A stretch of DNA of 64,000 nucleotides from CAVPLM01 sp963713545 (GTDB lineage: Bacteria; Actinomycetota; Thermoleophilia; RBG-16-64-13). The stretch is taken from NCBI GenBank assembly GCA_963713545.1, contig CAVQME010000008.1, positions 1-64,000 of the forward strand. The letters are read 5' to 3'. Positions within the stretch are counted from its first letter, which is position 1, and the number at the start of each line of letters is the position of its first letter. The notes under the pieces were generated by a model. It worked only from the letters and a program-made list of their open reading frames with translations. It made no database searches and had not been told where the DNA came from. A program made the translations under genes and the position numbers. Below are positions 24,505 to 31,859 of the stretch, piece after piece.

Positions 24505-25422
24505 CTAGCGCCGAGTCTGCCTCACGCCGAGACCAAGAGCAACGAATGCAGCGACAAGCCCGACGAGAAGAGCGGCACGTTCCCTCGGCGGGATCGGCGT
24601 GGTGCGAAGCGCGAGTGGCCCGAGCAGTGGCCGAAGAAATCCCCCGACAAGCATGAGGATGTTGCCGCCGGGGAACCCGAGCTCAAGATCGAAAAGGGCT
24701 TGGCGCCCGCCGCGCGCGGGGCCCCTGCGGCCGGCGACGATCGCGGCGGCGAGGTGCGGCCGGCGGTCGGTGCCTCGTCCGGCTGGGGTGCCGGTGCCGC
24801 CGCGGGCGAGGAGATCGTCAAGCGCGGCTCGTAGGGCGGGGGACTGGCCCCAGGTCCCGCAGAAGGCGACCATTCCGTCGCTGTCGATCAGGTAGGCGGC
24901 GGCGGCCAAACCACCATACGCGTGCTGCACGCTGCAGGCGAGATCATCGATCAGTACCGGCCACGGTACGCTCTCTTCGTGCTCGTAGTCGCGGCCGTCC
25001 TGAACCTTCTGCTCGCTCGAGAGGTACGCGCCGTGTCGCTCCCCGGGGTGGGCTTGACGCATCAGCACTTCGACGAACCGCACCTGCTCGCCGTAAAGCC
25101 GGTACAGCTCTTGCATCGTTGCTACGCCCCCGCGCGTGACTGGGCACGTGTAACTCACGAAGTGGAGGAGCACCGGCTGTCCGCGGAGGTCGCTCAACTG
25201 CAGGGGTGGACCGTCGGCGGATGGCAGTTTGAAGTCCGGCGCTTCGCGGCCGGGCTGGAGGCCGGGGCGGAGAAGCTCCGCGAGCATGTGCCGCATTCGG
25301 AAGTGCCGGAAGTTGAAATCCTCGCTTGGATCGAGACGGTCGACGAGCCGCGCCGTTCGCTCGTTCAGGCTATCGGCGTCGTCTTGCCCCGGAATCGCGC
25401 CGGGCCACGTTGTGTCACGCAT
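24505..25422 (-). CDS. Deiodinase-like redoxin with C-terminal membrane helix
   Basis: 305 residues. A thioredoxin-fold domain starts with GREAPDFKLPSADGPPLQLS and contains FVSYTCPVTRGGVATMQELY, with Cys93 where iodothyronine deiodinases carry selenocysteine, and VRFVEVLMRQAHPGERHGAY. This resembles bacterial deiodinase-like redoxins of unknown substrate. A single Cys rather than CxxC argues against a classical disulfide oxidoreductase. The C-terminal 80 residues are Gly/Arg-rich and end in a hydrophobic helix (RAALLVGLVAAFVALGLGV) that may anchor the protein. Confidence 0.75.
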   Translation of the reverse strand: MRDTTWPGAIPGQDDADSLNERTARLVDRLDPSEDFNFRHFRMRHMLAELLRPGLQPGREAPDFKLPSADGPPLQLSDLRGQPVLLHFVSYTCPVTRGGVATMQELYRLYGEQVRFVEVLMRQAHPGERHGAYLSSEQKVQDGRDYEHEESVPWPVLIDDLACSVQHAYGGLAAAAYLIDSDGMVAFCGTWGQSPALRAALDDLLARGGTGTPAGRGTDRRPHLAAAIVAGRRGPARGGRQALFDLELGFPGGNILMLVGGFLRPLLGPLALRTTPIPPRERAALLVGLVAAFVALGLGVRQTRR

Positions 25423-25480
25423 GCCACGCCCCCTTTGTGTTGCTGCCTTTTCTCTGGTAGTTCACACACGACTTGAGCCG

Positions 25481-26224
25481 CTAGGCGGCGAAGTCCCTGC
25501 CCAGCCGGTAGGCTTGCTCTAGATAGCCCCGCCTGGTCTCATCGTCTGTGACCGGCACGCGATAGAAGTAGACATGCTCGACCTTCTTGACTCCTGGGTA
25601 GCGCAGGCCCCAGTCGTCGATGATCCGGGTCATCGGTTCCTTGAGATAGGTCTCGTAGTCCTCTTGCCGGAAGAGAGTCGTATTGATGACCAGAGCCTTC
25701 TCATGGTGGAGGAGCGGTACTCGACCGGCCACTTCTCCGCGCCATCCCTCGGGCGTCAACGCGTATGCGTCGCCGTAGGCGAAGACGCGTTCGAACCAGC
25801 CCTTCATGATCGCCGGGAAATGCAGCCAGTACACGGGCGAGATGAAGGCTAGGCCTTGGGCGCTCTTCACCTTGTCCCACTGGGCCGCGACGTCTTTGGG
25901 CCTGTGCTCGTGGATAATCCGGGCCACTTCCAGTGTGTCCTTGTTCCGAAGCCAACGCCTGGCGATGAACTTCGTCACGGGATTCCCGGCGGAGTCCACC
26001 ACGCGCTTCTTCAGGTCCATCTGCTCGAGTATGTCGAGCGGCATGCTCTCGTGCACGTAGCTGGGGAAATCCTGCATGCGAAAGACCGGGTCGAAGCGAA
26101 TCGCGTACAGATCGACTACTTCGCTCGTGTGGCCGGCGTCCTCGAGTCCCTTGGTGAATTGCTGCAGGATGGCGTGGCAGAACGACTTTGGATCGGGATG
26201 GGCATAGACGGTCAAGACTCTCAC
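25481..26224 (-). CDS. NAD(P)H quinone reductase, flavodoxin-like fold
   Basis: 247 residues. MRVLTVYAHPDPKSFCHAIL opens the FMN/FAD-binding flavodoxin-like domain. GLAFISPVYWLHFPAIMKGW and ERVFAYGDAYAL are the NQO1/KefF/MdaB signature regions. It probably reduces quinones by two electrons to avoid radical formation. Third gene of the minus-strand operon tetR - membrane protein - reductase, which suggests induction by a quinone-like or aromatic effector. Confidence 0.88.
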   Translation of the reverse strand: MRVLTVYAHPDPKSFCHAILQQFTKGLEDAGHTSEVVDLYAIRFDPVFRMQDFPSYVHESMPLDILEQMDLKKRVVDSAGNPVTKFIARRWLRNKDTLEVARIIHEHRPKDVAAQWDKVKSAQGLAFISPVYWLHFPAIMKGWFERVFAYGDAYALTPEGWRGEVAGRVPLLHHEKALVINTTLFRQEDYETYLKEPMTRIIDDWGLRYPGVKKVEHVYFYRVPVTDDETRRGYLEQAYRLGRDFAA

Positions 26225-26252
26225 GGGTGCTCCCTTCGGTGACCGGGGGTGA

Positions 26253-26612
26253 CTAGTCGCGCTGTCCTCTGCTTACGCCGAAGAGGATCTGAGCCCCGAC
26301 GGCTATCAGGAGGATGGGGAACACCGGGAAATCGATTCCAGCCATCGAGAAGACCCCCGCGGCCATTGCGGCGACTCCAAGGAGCGTGGTGAAACCGCTG
26401 ATCCGGATGCCTTCGCGATGCCGAACGACGTTCATCCCCACCATGATGAGCCCCACGCCCACGAGCCAGGCCCCTGCGGGAACCCACCCTGCGGGCAGGA
26501 GGGCGAGCCCACCGATCATGATGAGGAAGAGCGCCCAGCCGATCCGCTCGAGCTTGATCTCCAACGTGCGAATCTGAGGGTCCCGTGTGTTTGTCGCTCC
26601 GATGGTTGTCAC
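26253..26612 (-). CDS. Small membrane protein in the tetR-reductase operon
   Basis: 119 residues with four hydrophobic segments: WALFLIMIGGLALLPAGWV, GAWLVGVGLIMVGMNVV, FTTLLGVAAMAAGVFSM and PVFPILLIAVGAQILFG. The start overlaps the tetR stop by four bases (ATGA), so translation is coupled. The family is not recognised by function; the operon context suggests it is co-induced with the quinone reductase. Confidence 0.75.
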   Translation of the reverse strand: MTTIGATNTRDPQIRTLEIKLERIGWALFLIMIGGLALLPAGWVPAGAWLVGVGLIMVGMNVVRHREGIRISGFTTLLGVAAMAAGVFSMAGIDFPVFPILLIAVGAQILFGVSRGQRD

Positions 26613-27364
26613 GGCTGATCCTCCTCTACGACTGAACGATCGACTGGACCGTACGGGGCCACTCGTTTGGCAGCGACTTCGGCAAACCCCCGGGCAAGTG
26701 CCTGAAGTCCGAACTCAAACTCCGCGTCGAAATCCATGAGGTTCCCCTCGTCGATTGCCCGGATCAAGTTGGGCGACTCGGCCGGGTCCAGCGCGTCCTT
26801 CATGTTCCGCAGTTGAACGTGCGGGTCATGCTCCGGTCCCATCTCCAGTTGGAACTCCCGCAGGACGGAGGCTGTGACATACGTGGAAAAGACGTCTACG
26901 GCAGCGACGCCTTCGGCAGGAGTGAGACCCCGCTCGATGAGACGGCCCACCATCGCGTCACCCGGTCTCGAGGCGGTGGGTGTGGGCGCGGCCCGCACCA
27001 CCATGAGGTAGACGGCGTGGGGATGGCGCAGCAGGGCTGTCCGATAGAACCGCCCTGCCGCCACCACGAAATCGTACAGGGGAAGTGAGAAGTCGAACGA
27101 GAACTCGGCCGCGTACATGTCGACATTCACCGCTTCGACTATGGCATCCTCAAGAGCGGCCCTGTTGGGCAGGTAGTAGTAGATAGCCATAGGGTCGACG
27201 CCCAGCGCAGCGGCCAGACGGCGCATGGAGAGAGCCGGCAGCCCCTTCTCGTCAACAAGGGCCAATGCAGTGTTGACGATCCGTTCGCGACTCAGCGGCT
27301 CCTCCGGATAGCGACGCCCGGTTGACCCCCGCTCACTTACTGATCTTCTGGTCTTTGGAGCCAC
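26609..27364 (-). CDS. TetR/AcrR-family repressor
   Basis: 251 residues, from a GTG with AGAGAGGA upstream. The helix-turn-helix is LSRERIVNTALALVDEKGLP, ALSMRRLAAALGVDPMAIYY and YLPNRAALEDAIVE. The C-terminal domain resembles TetR_C_1 (TetR/Mce3R-like) ligand domains. First gene of its operon. Two palindromes overlap its promoter (27407-27446), so it most likely represses itself and the downstream membrane protein and quinone reductase until a ligand binds. Confidence 0.9.
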   Translation of the reverse strand: MAPKTRRSVSERGSTGRRYPEEPLSRERIVNTALALVDEKGLPALSMRRLAAALGVDPMAIYYYLPNRAALEDAIVEAVNVDMYAAEFSFDFSLPLYDFVVAAGRFYRTALLRHPHAVYLMVVRAAPTPTASRPGDAMVGRLIERGLTPAEGVAAVDVFSTYVTASVLREFQLEMGPEHDPHVQLRNMKDALDPAESPNLIRAIDEGNLMDFDAEFEFGLQALARGFAEVAAKRVAPYGPVDRSVVEEDQP

Positions 27365-27406
27365 TGTTGTCCTCTCTACTGCCTGTCGGCTGCGCGTAGT
27401 AGATCA

Positions 27407-27446
27407 CTCTACCCCGTAGAGTAGCTCTACAGTGTAGAGTTGTCAA
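27407..27446 (-). promoter_or_regulatory. TetR operon promoter with two palindromic operators
   Basis: On the minus strand, TTGACA (27446-27441), a 17-base spacer and TACTCT (27423-27418) form a core promoter. CTCTACA-G-TGTAGAG (27425-27439), a perfect inverted repeat, fills the spacer. CTCTAC-CCC-GTAGAG (27407-27421) overlaps the -10 and the start region. The centres are 18 bases apart, so two dimers could bind nearly the same face of the helix. Confidence 0.75.
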
Positions 27447-27509
27447 GGCCTATTGCGGTGGGGGTATCTGTTTACGGATTGACTGGGTACGGGATATTGA
27501 AGCTATACG

Positions 27510-27528
27510 GGGAGTAAGTGATACTCCC
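27510..27528 (+). promoter_or_regulatory. Palindrome upstream of the ABM-like gene
   Basis: GGGAGTA-AGTGA-TACTCCC has perfect seven-base arms and lies 25 bases before the ATG of the ABM-like gene. It differs from the TetR operators, so it may be the site of another repressor. A weak TTGACT (27479) upstream could be a -35 element. Confidence 0.4.
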
Positions 27529-27552
27529 TATCTCTTGGAAGGGGTGATTGCC

Positions 27553-27867
27553 ATGGTCCTGCACGTGACGAAGTGGGACGTCCACCCGGACAAAGTGGAA
27601 GCCTACTCGAAGTGGGTGGGCGGCGCCATTCAGCGCCTGGTAGCAGCGCCAGGTGTCATTGAGTTTCGAGCGTACCGAGGGGCCGCTGGTGCCCCCAACA
27701 TCGTGTCGACCTTCGAGTTCGCCGACATGGCGGCCTGGGCGGCCTGGCAGGGTCACGAAGAGACACAGAAGGTGCTGGCCGAGCTGCGTACGCTCGCCCT
27801 CAACGTGAGCATCGAGGTCTGGGGGCCATCGCCACTCGTAACTGCGCCCATCAGGCCGGGCAAGTAG
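27553..27867 (+). CDS. ABM-like dimeric alpha/beta-barrel protein
   Basis: 104 residues; ATG with AAGGGGTG seven bases upstream. VLHVTKWDVHPDKVEAYSKW, GVIEFRAYRGAAGAPNIVST and FEFADMAAWAAWQGHEETQK match antibiotic-biosynthesis-monooxygenase-type (ferredoxin-like) domains that act on quinones, aromatics or heme without cofactor. Divergent from the TetR operon, it may share the inducer of the quinone reductase. A terminator hairpin follows. Confidence 0.75.
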   Translation: MVLHVTKWDVHPDKVEAYSKWVGGAIQRLVAAPGVIEFRAYRGAAGAPNIVSTFEFADMAAWAAWQGHEETQKVLAELRTLALNVSIEVWGPSPLVTAPIRPGK

Positions 27868-27900
27868 GCAGCCCCTTTCCCGATATTGGACTCCACGATG

Positions 27901-27923
27901 ACGGAGGTCCTTCGGGGCCTCCG
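27901..27923 (+). terminator. Terminator hairpin GGAGG-TCC-TTCG-GGG-CCTCC
   Basis: ACGGAGGTCCTTCGGGGCCT followed by CCGT forms a GC-rich stem with a TTCG loop, 33 bases after the ABM-like stop. The same hairpin recurs at 49628 and, imperfectly, at 34324, so it is a second reused terminator in this genome. Confidence 0.7.
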
Positions 27924-28009
27924 TTGTTGCAGGTGGCCTTCGCCCCGATGGTTGCTTCCAAACTCGGCCGACGGGGGCTCTCTGCGGAAAGGGGCAAAGC
28001 TGATTCTGC

Positions 28010-28410
28010 CTACGGGAAAATCATCAAGTAGATATCGCGTCCCACACATACCGGACCGGCTATGTAGCGGGCACCATCGTATGCCGCTGTCAGGTTCTTG
28101 ATGTCCTCCGCGGAGGGCACATAGGTGAATACATCGTCCCCGAGAGGCGTAGGATGGCCCATGTCGCCGCTCGCCACGAGGGCGCTGATCTCGACGATAC
28201 CTGTGGTCATCTCAGCAGGCCCGCCGCTTAGTACCGGCCAATTCCAGTAGAGGTTGGCGTCGGCCGCAAAAATCTCCTTGGCGGCAGCGGCGTCTTGGTC
28301 GGTTCAGTCACCTTGTCGAAGAGAGCCTTGTCGTCGCTCGAACTGCCACTACCACACGCTGCCAAGGCTACCGACGCGATAGCCAACAACAGCACTGCCA
28401 ACCAAAGCAT
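28010..28410 (-). pseudogene. Lipoprotein of unknown function, frameshifted
   Basis: The first frame gives a signal peptide and lipobox (WLAVLLLAIASVALAAC) and ends KALFDKVTEP before diverging. The next frame continues DQDAAAAKEIFAADANLYWN, WPVLSGGPAEMTTGIVEISA and ends GRDIYLMIFP. One indel near 28.29 kb joins them into a roughly 130-residue secreted protein. The start is unclear: the ATG listed lacks upstream positive charges, and the frame is open further 5' (KRSRHL), so a non-ATG start is possible. Confidence 0.6.
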
Positions 28411-28536
28411 GAGATGTCTGCTGCGTTTAACGGGAATCCCCTTTCTGCGAGAGCGTCGCCATGCGGAGCATGATTCCAGCGTGTGCCGTTCGCCAAGAGA
28501 GTCAAGGCCTGTCTGGGAGAAACGCTTGCCAGGCCC

Positions 28537-28702
28537 CGCCGGTACCGGGCGAATCTCCCCTCTCCGCTTCAGAAATCCAATAACGGCACATCGCGACCCG
28601 GCCCGGGTGGCCGGGCATCTCGCGTCTTCCAGGCGAGTGCGGGGGCAGGTCGGTGGCAAACTCGCCACTAGGAAAGGGACCGAGAGGGACGCAAACACGC
28701 CG
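28537..28702 (+). repeat. tRNA-Ser 3'-end repeat, copy H, most complete tail
   Basis: GCCGGTACCGGGCGAATCTC, CCCTCTCCGCTTCAGAAATC, hairpin GACCCGGCCCGGGTGGCCGG, then GCGTCTTCCAGGCGAGTGCG, GGGGCAGGTCGGTGGCAAAC and TCGCC. It is followed by GAAAGGGACCGAGAGGGACG and CAAACACG, which recurs after the tail near 31.83 kb, so the element extends about 40 bases beyond the tail. The T-arm has lost several bases. Confidence 0.8.
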
Positions 28703-28770
28703 CCTGTGGATGCCCCGGACCGAGACGGTGACGGTGAGTCGGGAAACGCCCCGCCACCCCGTCCTCCCGC

Positions 28771-29963
28771 CTATTCCTCGGGCGGCAGATCGATCACGTT
28801 CGTCGGAGTGCCGTACGTCGCCATCAGGTCGAGGAATGGTTTGGGGTCGATCCGTTCCGGGGGGAACACACCCCTTTCCGTGATGAGACCACGGATCAAC
28901 ATGATCGCTGCACAGGCCGCGGGAACGCCGGTTTGGAACCCCGTGCCTTGGACTCCGTACCGCTCGTAGGCCGCGTCGTGTGAAGTCGCCTGGTACATGA
29001 ACCGGCGCACCGGCCTGCCCGCGACGGTGCCTTCGGCCAACGTGCCCACGCAGGCTGTGCCGTGCATCCTGCCGATCAGGTCCACTGAGCGCGGCAGGCG
29101 CGAGACCAGTAGGTCCAAGGGCCGGAACCGGGCCCCTTCAAACTCCATGAACTTGTTGTGGGCGAACCCGAGCTTGCGCCACACTTGCAGCAGGTCTACC
29201 CATTCATCCGCCAGGGCGATGAAGAAGTCGGCCTTTCTCAGGCCTTTCCCTGACAGGTAGAGCGGCATCAGTTGCGATTCCTCATGGTCGACATTCCACA
29301 CCTTCAGCCGGCCCACAGGCTCCGGGAATTCAAAGTGCCGCCAGACGGTCATGGGGTCCCGCCGGACAAGACGCCCGTCCTCGAAGGAGTGCGGCGGCAG
29401 GATAAGACATTCCTCCACCATCGTGCTGGGGGAGAAGCTGGGCGCGAACTCCACTCCGTCGGCCGTGCTGTTGTCGCCGTCGAAGACCGTCAGTGCCTCC
29501 AGCGTGTCGAACTGGTCGTAGAGCGCCCGCGCGAACACGTCAGATGCTCCCGGGTCTATACCGAAGAACACCAGACCGGTGAGTCCCCGGCGCTTGAAGT
29601 CGTCGTGGAGCGCCAACTCCTCGTCCACATCCGCGGTACCGACAATGTCTCGTGGCCCAGCCGCAGCCATGTCGAGGTAGTGGGTCCCGGTTTCGAGACA
29701 GGCGTTCATGACGTCCAGGTTGTACTCAGGAATCAGCGCGTTTATCACCAGGTCGACATCGGCCAGAGCCGCCACGAGAGCTTCGGCATCCTCCACATCC
29801 AGGGGCCGTAGCGTCGCCTTGCCCGCGGCAAGCCGCGGCGCCACCTCGTCCAGCCTCTGCTCGTCGATATCGGCGAGAACGACCGCGCTCACCTCGGGAT
29901 CGAGGCCAGGGTGCGCGCGGTGACTTCGCCGACCGAGCCGACGCCGAGCTGCAACACTCTCAT
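28771..29963 (-). pseudogene. Saccharopine-dehydrogenase-family oxidoreductase, N-terminal frameshift
   Basis: About 397 residues. The ATG with GGAGG upstream begins MRVLQLGVGSVGEVTARTLA, a Rossmann GxGxxG motif, then the frame stops. Shifting one base near 29.9 kb continues DPEVSAVVLADIDEQRLDEV, LADVDLVINALIPEYNLDVM and TGHYLDMA-type sequence to a normal C-terminus. The family reduces or oxidises saccharopine, lysine derivatives, carboxynorspermidine or similar substrates; which one is unknown. Apart from the one indel the gene looks whole, so it may be a sequencing error. The divergent neighbour is an APC permease, a possible substrate importer. Confidence 0.75.
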
Positions 29964-30155
29964 GGTTCACCTCCGTGGACAGAACGATCGTGCGCCACAA
30001 CAATACCCCGCGCTCTTGCTATCGTCAGCGCGATAGTGTCTGATGGGGATGTTCAATTCCGCGTGCCGACGGGCTGAGATTCTCCGCGCCGAAGTAGGCC
30101 CGGAGGACTTCATCCGCCGCATTCATACGAGCGCTCCAACTGATCGGAGGCGACT

Positions 30156-31715
30156 ATGGCGAATGAACCTTTTCCGTCCGCGGCGAGTGAGATCAGCGCC
30201 GAACGCAAGATGCTCAGGCGTTCGCTTACGCTGCTGCCGCTTTTTGGGATTATCTACTTCACGGTCAGCGGAGGGACGTTCGGGATCGAGCCCCTGTTCA
30301 GCTACTCGGGGGCCGGCATGGCCCTTCTTCTCATCTGCGTCATCCCCTTCATCTATAGCCTCCCCTACATCCTTATGGTGCGGGAACTGCAGTCCATGAT
30401 GCCGGTCGAGGGCAGCTACTACTACTGGACCAAGGAGGCCTTTGGGCCGTTCCCCGGCTTTCTGGTCGCTTGGATGGACTGGGTGCTGACATTGGTCGAC
30501 GTGGCCATCTACCCGGTGCTGGCGGTGACGTATCTGAGCTTCTGGGTCCCCCAACTGACTGAAGGCGGCTGGGGTATGCCAGGCTGGGTGGTGCAGTGGC
30601 TGGCAGCTATCGCCATCATCCTGATCATCTCGCTCCTGCAGATACGAGGAGTGCGTTTGGCCGGGATGACCAGTGTCTGGATCGGGGTCATCCTGTTGAT
30701 ACCGATCGCGATCATGACGGTGCTCGGCTTCTACAACTGGGGAGCGCACGGGAGCACTTTCGACATGACCTTCCTGCCCAAGGACACGTCGGTGTGGGGT
30801 GCCTTCAGCATCGGCTTGTTCGTGGTCATGTGGAACTACATGGGCTGGGAGTCGCCGACCACCGCTGGTGACGAGATCGTCAAGCCCAGACGCACCTACC
30901 CCTTGGCCATGGCCCTGGTGCTCATCGCAGTAATCGCGACCTACGCCCTTCCGACGGTCGCCGCCCTCTACGGGGGCGCCGGCGAGGACAACAAGGTGAT
31001 GCTCTGGGGTCTCGAAGAAGAGGATGGCATCGGACAGGTGCTGCTCGATGGGGGGATGACGCAGGAACAGATGGACGCGGCGGGGGTCGACCCCACCGCC
31101 ACGGAAGGTTGGTGGCTGCCGGACATCGCTCAGGCGGTAGGTGACGAGACGGCCGGCGAGGGCAGTTGGTTCGGGTCGTTCTTAGGCAACTTCATGATGG
31201 CGGCGGCCTTCCTCAGCATGGTCGGTCTGCTCATCGGCTGCAGCATCTCGGGCACGCGAATGCCGTTCGCTGTGGCGCAGGACGGGATGGCGCCCCTGTG
31301 GCTGGTCCGTGTTCACCACAAGTGGGGGACGCCGTGGGTCGCCATTGCGGTGACCGGCTTCTTCTTTGCCATTTTCTCGGTCAATGCCTTCGCGGCGTTG
31401 GTCGTCCTCGACGTGTTGCTCAACTCGCTCACGGTGCTCATTGACTTCGCGGCCCTTTGGTGGCTGCGCCGAAAGAGACCCGACATCCCGCGGAGCAAGA
31501 TACCTGGCGGTCTGGTTGGGCTGATCATCGCGACCACCCTGCCCGCTGCGGTCATCATCTTCGCCATCGTGAGCCAGGTGAAGGAAGAGGGGTGGCGGGC
31601 CATCTGGTTGGCCGCGATCGCCATTGCGATCGCGCCTATCCTGTACTTTCCGTTCCGCAAATATCTCAAGAAGGACCGTGGCGTTCCCGACGTAGATCCT
31701 TATGTCGAGGCGTAA
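30156..31715 (+). CDS. APC-superfamily amino-acid permease
   Basis: 519 residues; ATG with GGAGG six bases upstream. Twelve to thirteen hydrophobic helices. The first carries FGIIYFTVSGGTFGIEPLFS, the unwound substrate-binding G-S/G-G motif of LeuT-fold APC proteins. VEGSYYYWTKEAFGPFPGFL matches the EGG(Y/S)Y...FG motif. A long hydrophilic insertion (KVMLWGLEEEDGIG...GVDPTATEGWW) lies in the middle, as in some eukaryote-like polyamine or amino-acid transporters. It probably imports an amino acid or polyamine for the divergent dehydrogenase-like enzyme; that link is inference. Confidence 0.88.
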   Translation: MANEPFPSAASEISAERKMLRRSLTLLPLFGIIYFTVSGGTFGIEPLFSYSGAGMALLLICVIPFIYSLPYILMVRELQSMMPVEGSYYYWTKEAFGPFPGFLVAWMDWVLTLVDVAIYPVLAVTYLSFWVPQLTEGGWGMPGWVVQWLAAIAIILIISLLQIRGVRLAGMTSVWIGVILLIPIAIMTVLGFYNWGAHGSTFDMTFLPKDTSVWGAFSIGLFVVMWNYMGWESPTTAGDEIVKPRRTYPLAMALVLIAVIATYALPTVAALYGGAGEDNKVMLWGLEEEDGIGQVLLDGGMTQEQMDAAGVDPTATEGWWLPDIAQAVGDETAGEGSWFGSFLGNFMMAAAFLSMVGLLIGCSISGTRMPFAVAQDGMAPLWLVRVHHKWGTPWVAIAVTGFFFAIFSVNAFAALVVLDVLLNSLTVLIDFAALWWLRRKRPDIPRSKIPGGLVGLIIATTLPAAVIIFAIVSQVKEEGWRAIWLAAIAIAIAPILYFPFRKYLKKDRGVPDVDPYVEA

Positions 31716-31716
31716 T

Positions 31717-31855
31717 GTGAAAGTGCGTGTGTCGCGACCCGGTCTGCATGGCCGGGTTTTCGCCTGTTTCAGGCGAGTCCGGTAACGGGTCGGGGGGCAA
31801 ACTCCGCAGTACGGTAGCAGGGAAGGGACCGGAGCGGACGCGAAGACACGCCTGC
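31717..31855 (+). repeat. Hairpin-tail part of the dispersed repeat
   Basis: GTGTGTCGCGACCCGGTCTG, CATGGCCGGGTTTTCGCCTG, TTTCAGGCGAGTCCGGTAAC, GGGTCGGGGGGCAAACTCCG, then GGGAAGGGACCGGAGCGGAC and GCGAAGACACG. The tRNA part is missing. The hairpin directly follows the permease stop and serves as its terminator. Confidence 0.8.
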
Positions 31856-31859
31856 GCGG

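Noticed and set aside
24505..25422. Selenocysteine in the deiodinase-like protein
   Set aside because: The key codon encodes Cys; there is no in-frame TGA.
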